64,000 nt of DNA, taken from contig WLXD01000004.1 in NCBI GenBank assembly GCA_012103255.1, positions 1 through 64,000 of the forward strand. The letters are read 5' to 3'. Within the stretch, counting starts at the first letter, position 1, and each line of letters starts with the position of its first letter. This DNA is from Acidobacteriota bacterium (GTDB taxonomy: Bacteria; Acidobacteriota; UBA890; WLXD01). Below, one piece after another: positions 59,912-64,000 of the stretch. Under the pieces are notes generated by a model. The model was not told where the DNA came from. It did not search any database and worked only from the letters and a program-made list of their open reading frames with translations. The position numbers were made by a program, and so were the translations under genes.

Positions 59912-60002
59912 CCGCGGATCCGATCCGCCGCGGCTCGGCACACCGATCACTCGGCGCACCGATCCCCGCATCGTAGACGTCGCCTAGCTGCGCGAGATCT
60001 CG

Positions 60003-61028
60003 TCAGCTAAGGAGCGCGTCGTTCTGATCGCGATCGGGAGCCGAGTTGCCCGGCGCCCGTGCGTAGAGGAACGTCGCCGCCTGCACATCGCGATCGCTCG
60101 GAGCCGAACGGCCACCGCCGCTCATGATCGAGCTGCGCCCCGAACTGGTTCCGTACGCGCCTGTGGAATGACCAACCATCTTGTTGAAGAGCTCGATGGT
60201 CGATTCCAAGGCACAGCTGATACGGCCTCGCGAAATGGCAAACGGGTCACTGACCAAACCTGTGTGCTCGCTCTCCTCAGTGACAGAGTCGGTCTGCACC
60301 ACGGTGATGTGTCCGGATCGCGTGTCACCGAGACTCGGCGGCAAGCTGTCGCGGACGACCACTGTCGGGAAACCAACCGTCGAGGCCGTCAACGCCGGGA
60401 AGATGGAGAGAATCGAGGACCGCATCGCATCGATGCGCGAGTCCGGTACTACGGTCTTGCTCGAGTCCGGCACGCGCCGATAGATCCGATACGTCGGAGG
60501 CTGGGTCCACCTGTTGGTGTATCCGGGCGTCCGCGGCTCAACCACGATGCCTTTGCCCGAGCCGGCGCCACGCGCGTACTCGTTGATGAAGCCCTGCGAC
60601 ACGCCAGCGTCGCTCTCCATCATGGTCACGACGAGCGTGCTGTTGCCGAAGATCGATACCCGACCGGAACGCGCGAAGTGCTTCGCCGCACGGAACTCGA
60701 CCTCGTAGGTCCCGTTCCTCTGGAACCGGACGCTGAGCTGCCCCTCGGAGTCCACGGTAGTCGTGCCGACTCCGAGGACATTCATTGTGGCGCCGCCGAC
60801 GACGGCGCCCCCAAGAAGTCCGGAGATCGCGACGGAAAGGGTACCGCCCTCCTGCAGGACCTGAGGTGGCGAGGTCGGGTCGACGAGTTCGTCGTCCGGC
60901 CGCTGTTTACAGCCGGCGAGGCCGAGGCCTACGGCGCCGGCACCTAGAAAGCCCGCCTGGCGCAACAAGTCGCGGCGGTTGAACGGGCGCTTGTCGCGGG
61001 GAGCGGACTTGCGCTTGATATCCGTCAT
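60003..61028 (-). CDS. Tat-type lipoprotein with a degenerate metallopeptidase-like end
   Basis: This 341-aa protein starts with a twin-arginine segment FNRRDLLRQAGFLGAGAVGLGLAGC, which also has a lipobox cysteine. It carries a beta-sandwich-like region around ALSVAISGLL...LSVRFQRNGTYEVEF. Near the end, LFNKMVGHSTGAYGTSSGRSSIMSGGG resembles the zincin end HExxHxxGxxH...SIM, but the glutamate and first histidine are absent, so catalysis is doubtful. It overlaps the GIY-YIG-like gene by 4 bases. Confidence 0.7.
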   Translation of the reverse strand: MTDIKRKSAPRDKRPFNRRDLLRQAGFLGAGAVGLGLAGCKQRPDDELVDPTSPPQVLQEGGTLSVAISGLLGGAVVGGATMNVLGVGTTTVDSEGQLSVRFQRNGTYEVEFRAAKHFARSGRVSIFGNSTLVVTMMESDAGVSQGFINEYARGAGSGKGIVVEPRTPGYTNRWTQPPTYRIYRRVPDSSKTVVPDSRIDAMRSSILSIFPALTASTVGFPTVVVRDSLPPSLGDTRSGHITVVQTDSVTEESEHTGLVSDPFAISRGRISCALESTIELFNKMVGHSTGAYGTSSGRSSIMSGGGRSAPSDRDVQAATFLYARAPGNSAPDRDQNDALLS

Positions 61029-61393
61029 GGGTTCTTCATGGCCTCGCGGATCCGATGACCCTTCTTGGGGAGACTGATTTCCGAATTCCGAAAACGGCCG
61101 TAGCCTTCGTTATAGAGCGGTTTCAGTATGGACAACTCAGCCTCGGCGGCGACACGCGCCTCCTCGGCAGTTGCGGTTTCGCTGTATTCGATGAGCGTCA
61201 CCCCCGCCACTGGGGCATTCGTCCACGCATCTCGGATCACCTCGCGCAGCCCCGTCTCGCCGGCATGGCCTACGGACATCACGCGCTGCCCGGAGGACAG
61301 CAATCGATAGTGCGCCGAAGTCTCGGGTAGACGCTCAATAGCGTCACGATCCAGTGGGACCATGCCCGAGGCCAAGCGCCCTTCGTGACTCAC
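61025..61393 (-). CDS. GIY-YIG-like domain protein
   Basis: The frame is open to 61831, but conserved-looking sequence begins near YVSHEGRLASGMVP; GTG at 61393 is chosen, ATG at 61363 is possible. The fold-like pattern is HYRLLSSGQRVMSVGHAGETGLREVIRDAWT and EEARVAAEAELSILKPLYNEGYGRF, matching GIY-YIG nucleases (YxL...G...VG.A...L and E...P.YNE). Divergent from an exported protein gene. Whether it cuts DNA cannot be said. Confidence 0.6.
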   Translation of the reverse strand: MSHEGRLASGMVPLDRDAIERLPETSAHYRLLSSGQRVMSVGHAGETGLREVIRDAWTNAPVAGVTLIEYSETATAEEARVAAEAELSILKPLYNEGYGRFRNSEISLPKKGHRIREAMKNP

Positions 61394-61595
61394 GTAGACG
61401 TACTCCTGCGGAACGAAGCGCGGGGATTCACTCGATGACCCCTCGATTCTACGTTTTTTCGCGCCGCGATGCAGGCTTGCATCGAGCCCATGCCCACAGA
61501 ACCGCTCGTGCGCACATCTGTTTTGGAGTTGCCGGGTCGTTCGAGCGGGTGTCACCATGTGACGGAACTCATCAACCTCGCTATTGTCGAGCCCC

Positions 61596-62492
61596 ATGTC
61601 GAACTCAATCGCCGCACGAATCACCGCCGCCGCGCTCGCGCTGGGAGCGGCCTCGCCTGCGCTGGCGCAGCAGGCCGGCAACCTCATCGTCGGTGGTGAC
61701 TTCGAACTCGAAGCCGTCAGTCTTCGACTACCGGAAGTGAGGCCGTTCCCGCTCATCATGGGCGGCTGGGGCTCGCGCGCCGATGTAGCCGACGCGGCCA
61801 TCGCCACCTCCGGTGCGCGCTCGGGAATCACCGCCCTCCAGATCTTCAGCAGACCCGGGGAACCCGCGCACGCGATTCAAGACGTGCCGTTGGCAACGCC
61901 CGGGTACGTTTTTGGCATCGCGGTGCAACGCCGCCAAGGGCGCCAGAGCATCAGCCTCACTGGTGCTTGGGATCGCATGAATCCTGGCGACGAAAACCTC
62001 GTCAGTCTCGAACTCCGCGCGGCTACGATACGACTGCGCACCCCGGCAGGACGCTGGAACGTCACATCGGCGTTGAGTGACGGCGATTGGCACGACCTCG
62101 AGTTGTTTGTGGATCCGCGTCGCGCAACCGTCGTGCTACGCATCGACGGCCTGTCCGTCGGCGAATTCCCCAGTGGCCGGATCGAAGCTCCTCGAACAGT
62201 GATCCTGGGCAGTCACGGTACAAACGGCGCGTCGACCTTCCGGTATGACGACGTCACGCTACGACGCCTGCCGGAGATCGAACTCGGGGACTTGCAGCGC
62301 CTGGCTCGTGCTTCCGGCGATACCAACCTGACGCGACGCCTTGATGCAGCACGGCTCGCGCTCGACGCGGGTGCGCCCAGGATGATGGCCGCCGAACTGC
62401 GCGCAGCAGAACGCCTTGTCGGGCAGACCGATCTCCAGGAGATCGCAGTCGCTGTCGAAGACCTGCTCGCGCTTCTGGAAGCTACTCGGTAG
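61596..62492 (+). CDS. Exported LamG/jelly-roll-like protein
   Basis: The protein (298 aa from the ATG at 61596) has a signal peptide (ITAAALALGAASPALAQ). It shows beta-sandwich segments NLIVGGDFELEAVSLRLP, YVFGIAVQRRQGRQSISL and WHDLELFVDPRRATVVLRIDG. These resemble carbohydrate-binding (LamG-like) modules. A C-terminal helix pair ends it. No enzyme motif is present. Its promoter is shared with the divergent GIY-YIG gene. Confidence 0.65.
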   Translation: MSNSIAARITAAALALGAASPALAQQAGNLIVGGDFELEAVSLRLPEVRPFPLIMGGWGSRADVADAAIATSGARSGITALQIFSRPGEPAHAIQDVPLATPGYVFGIAVQRRQGRQSISLTGAWDRMNPGDENLVSLELRAATIRLRTPAGRWNVTSALSDGDWHDLELFVDPRRATVVLRIDGLSVGEFPSGRIEAPRTVILGSHGTNGASTFRYDDVTLRRLPEIELGDLQRLARASGDTNLTRRLDAARLALDAGAPRMMAAELRAAERLVGQTDLQEIAVAVEDLLALLEATR

Positions 62493-62577
62493 GCCATTCC
62501 AGTCGACTGCGCGACGACCCGCGCCGGGCTAGACTGAGCGTGAAAGCGCTCCTCTTTTTCGCGTCACGAGGTCCATC

Positions 62578-63306
62578 ATGGCCGGGCTCACGGATATCAC
62601 GCGATCCACCGTCGGCAAGAAACTACTCAACGGCCTCACCGGCTTGTTGCTGTGCGGTTTCATCGTCAGCCACCTCACCGGGAACCTGTTGTTGCTGGTG
62701 GGTCGCGAAGCCTTCAATCAGTACGCCTACTTCCTGCACAGTCTCGGCCACGGCGCCGTGGTTCCGATCATGGAAGTCGGCCTCGTGATGCTGTTCGGCG
62801 CGCATGCGATCAGCGGCATCAGCGTCGCAAGGTCGCGTCGCCGCGCGCGTCCGGACGGCTACAAGAAGTCCGCCAACGCCGGGGGCACGAGCCGTAAGTC
62901 GCTTGCGTCCCGGTCGATGATCGTAACCGGCACCGTGCTCCTGATCTTCGTGATCCTGCACGTGGCGCAGTTCAAGCTCGGCTGGGGCCAGCTCCGCGAC
63001 TATCCGGACGTGATGATCGACGGACACGCCAGCGTCGACCTCTACTCTCGCGTCGTCGACTGGTTCAACTGGGCGCCGATGGTGGGGCTCTACGTGGTGG
63101 TGATGCTGATGCTCGGCAATCATCTGCGGCACGGCTTCTGGAGCGCCTTCCAGACGCTCGGCGCGAACAACCCGCGGTACGAAAACCTGATCAACACGGC
63201 AGGGATGCTCTTCGCGGCCGCAATGGCTGTCGGATTTCTGCTGATCCCGATCTACATCTTCCTGTTCGTGGAGCCCACGGCCGGCAGCAGCCTCGCCGCC
63301 GGCTAG
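62578..63306 (+). CDS. sdhC: Succinate dehydrogenase cytochrome b subunit
   Basis: This 242-aa integral membrane protein has five membrane segments, as in the single-anchor B-type succinate:quinone oxidoreductases: KKLLNGLTGLLLCGFIVSHLTGNLLLLVG begins, and histidines that can bind heme b occur in SHLTGN, FLHSLGHG, GAHAIS, ILHVAQF and GNHLRHG. It anchors SdhA/SdhB and passes electrons to quinone. It starts 9 bases before sdhA's start. Confidence 0.9.
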   Translation: MAGLTDITRSTVGKKLLNGLTGLLLCGFIVSHLTGNLLLLVGREAFNQYAYFLHSLGHGAVVPIMEVGLVMLFGAHAISGISVARSRRRARPDGYKKSANAGGTSRKSLASRSMIVTGTVLLIFVILHVAQFKLGWGQLRDYPDVMIDGHASVDLYSRVVDWFNWAPMVGLYVVVMLMLGNHLRHGFWSAFQTLGANNPRYENLINTAGMLFAAAMAVGFLLIPIYIFLFVEPTAGSSLAAG

Positions 63307-63315
63307 GAGACGACA

Positions 63316-64000
63316 ATGAATGACGTCACCGTGCAAAGCGCCTCCGCCGCACCGGGCCCGTTGAAGTCCGGCGCGCCGGATGGGCCCATCGAGGACCGCT
63401 GGGACAACTACAAGGCGAGCATGAAACTCGTCGCCCCGGCGAACCGGCGCAAACACAAGATCATCGTCGTGGGCACCGGACTCGCAGGCGGCTCGGCTGC
63501 GGCTACGCTCGGTGAGATGGGCTACAACGTCCAGAGCTTCTGTATCTCGGATTCGCCGCGACGCGCGCATAGCGTTGCCGCCCAGGGCGGCATCAACGCT
63601 GCCAAGAACTACCAGAACGACGGCGACTCCATCTATCGCCTGTTCTACGACACTGTCAAAGGTGGTGATTTCCGCGCCCGCGAGTCGAACGTCTATCGAC
63701 TCGCACAGTGCAGCGTGAACATCATCGATCAGTGTGTCGCCCAGGGCGTGCCCTTCGCACGCGAGTACGGCGGAACACTCGCCAACCGATCGTTCGGCGG
63801 CGTGCAGGTGCAGCGAACCTTCTACGCGCGAGGCCAGACGGGGCAGCAGCTACTCCTCGGCGCCTACAGCGCTCTCGTCCGACAGATCGATGCCGGCACG
63901 GTCACCATGCACGCACACCACGAGATGCTCGACCTCGTGATGGTCGACGGCGTGGCGCGCGGCATCGTCACGCGCAACCTCAACACGGGTGAGATTCAGA
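63316..64000 (+). CDS. sdhA: Succinate dehydrogenase flavoprotein subunit (partial)
   Basis: The first 228 codons are in the window. A dinucleotide-binding [20 protein letters not shown], the FAD-attachment histidine in [17 protein letters not shown] and [21 protein letters not shown] identify the subunit. An N-terminal extension of about 45 residues precedes the FAD-binding fold. It oxidises succinate to fumarate and follows sdhC; sdhB should lie beyond the window edge. Confidence 0.95.
   Translation, partial: MNDVTVQSASAAPGPLKSGAPDGPIEDRWDNYKASMKLVAPANRRKHKIIVVGTGLAGGSAAATLGEMGYNVQSFCISDSPRRAHSVAAQGGINAAKNYQNDGDSIYRLFYDTVKGGDFRARESNVYRLAQCSVNIIDQCVAQGVPFAREYGGTLANRSFGGVQVQRTFYARGQTGQQLLLGAYSALVRQIDAGTVTMHAHHEMLDLVMVDGVARGIVTRNLNTGEIQ

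Noticed and set aside
59910-59935. AGCCGCGG...CCGCGGCT hairpin as a terminator
   Set aside because: No T-run on either side; it may be chance in GC-rich DNA.
1-64000. CRISPR arrays, tRNA or rRNA genes, insertion sequences
   Set aside because: No periodic repeats with spacers, no tRNA cloverleaf or rRNA-like sequence, and no transposase gene was found on reading.

Overview
The window is GC-rich, densely coded DNA from a Gram-negative heterotroph. Evidence includes a TonB-dependent receptor, lipoproteins, a Tat-exported lipoprotein, a SdhC-type cytochrome b followed by SdhA, and an RsmF-type methyltransferase. The mix (quinone-linked SdhC/SdhA pair, sigma-54 two-component pair behind an ABC ATPase, many exported peptidases and serine hydrolases, YtrA- and PadR-type regulators) would fit Acidobacteriota or a nearby phylum. 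This placement is an inference; no rRNA or tRNA gene is visible to test it. No gene-free stretch exceeds about 260 bases. I saw no CRISPR array and no insertion sequence.

Layout. 1-6.8 kb: end of an ABC ATPase, a sigma-54 response regulator/histidine kinase pair, a split m5C RNA methyltransferase, an exported unknown and a degenerate tyrosine recombinase. 6.8-9.2 kb: a compact queuosine-precursor operon queC-queE-queD-queF. 9.2-24.7 kb: exported peptidases, a hydrolase, a toxin-antitoxin pair, a GntR-ABC operon, a sodium symporter and PadR and ArsR regulatory operons. 24.76-38.34 kb: a mercury and BlaI-type stress island. 38.3-47.5 kb: a glycosyltransferase/methyltransferase/rhodanese operon, then cell-wall serine hydrolases. 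47.5-64 kb: fadI-fadJ-sco1-fdhD, cysteine dioxygenase, a TonB receptor, a dipeptidase, unknown exported proteins and sdhC-sdhA.

The centre of interest is the 13.5-kb island. It lies between two direct copies of a 34-bp sequence (33/34 identical). The sequence is the 3' end of a glycosyltransferase gene, which is the usual footprint of an element that integrated at a gene's 3' end. The island carries merR, a zinc/iron-sulfur metallochaperone, merP, merT and two MerB-family genes, but no mercuric reductase. Three in-frame UGA codons fall exactly on catalytic or metal-binding cysteine positions: both active-site cysteines of an exported MerB-family protein, and the first cysteine of the GMTCxxC motif of MerP. 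Each UGA is followed at the right distance by a hairpin of bacterial SECIS form. The two in the lyase gene have the same GGUC loop as the classic E. coli fdhF element. This indicates a selenocysteine-based mercury detoxification system. The lyase sits in an operon with an ECF sigma factor, its anti-sigma factor and a TlpA thioredoxin. That operon and merR have the same MerR-type promoter architecture.

Interleaved with it is a BlaI/BlaR1 regulon. Six near-identical 16-bp operators lie at the blaI-blaR1 promoter, at the start of the third gene of that operon, and before a CPBP protease/metallopeptidase operon. A gene divergent from blaI begins with a 14-base C tract that puts it out of frame, so it could be phase variable.
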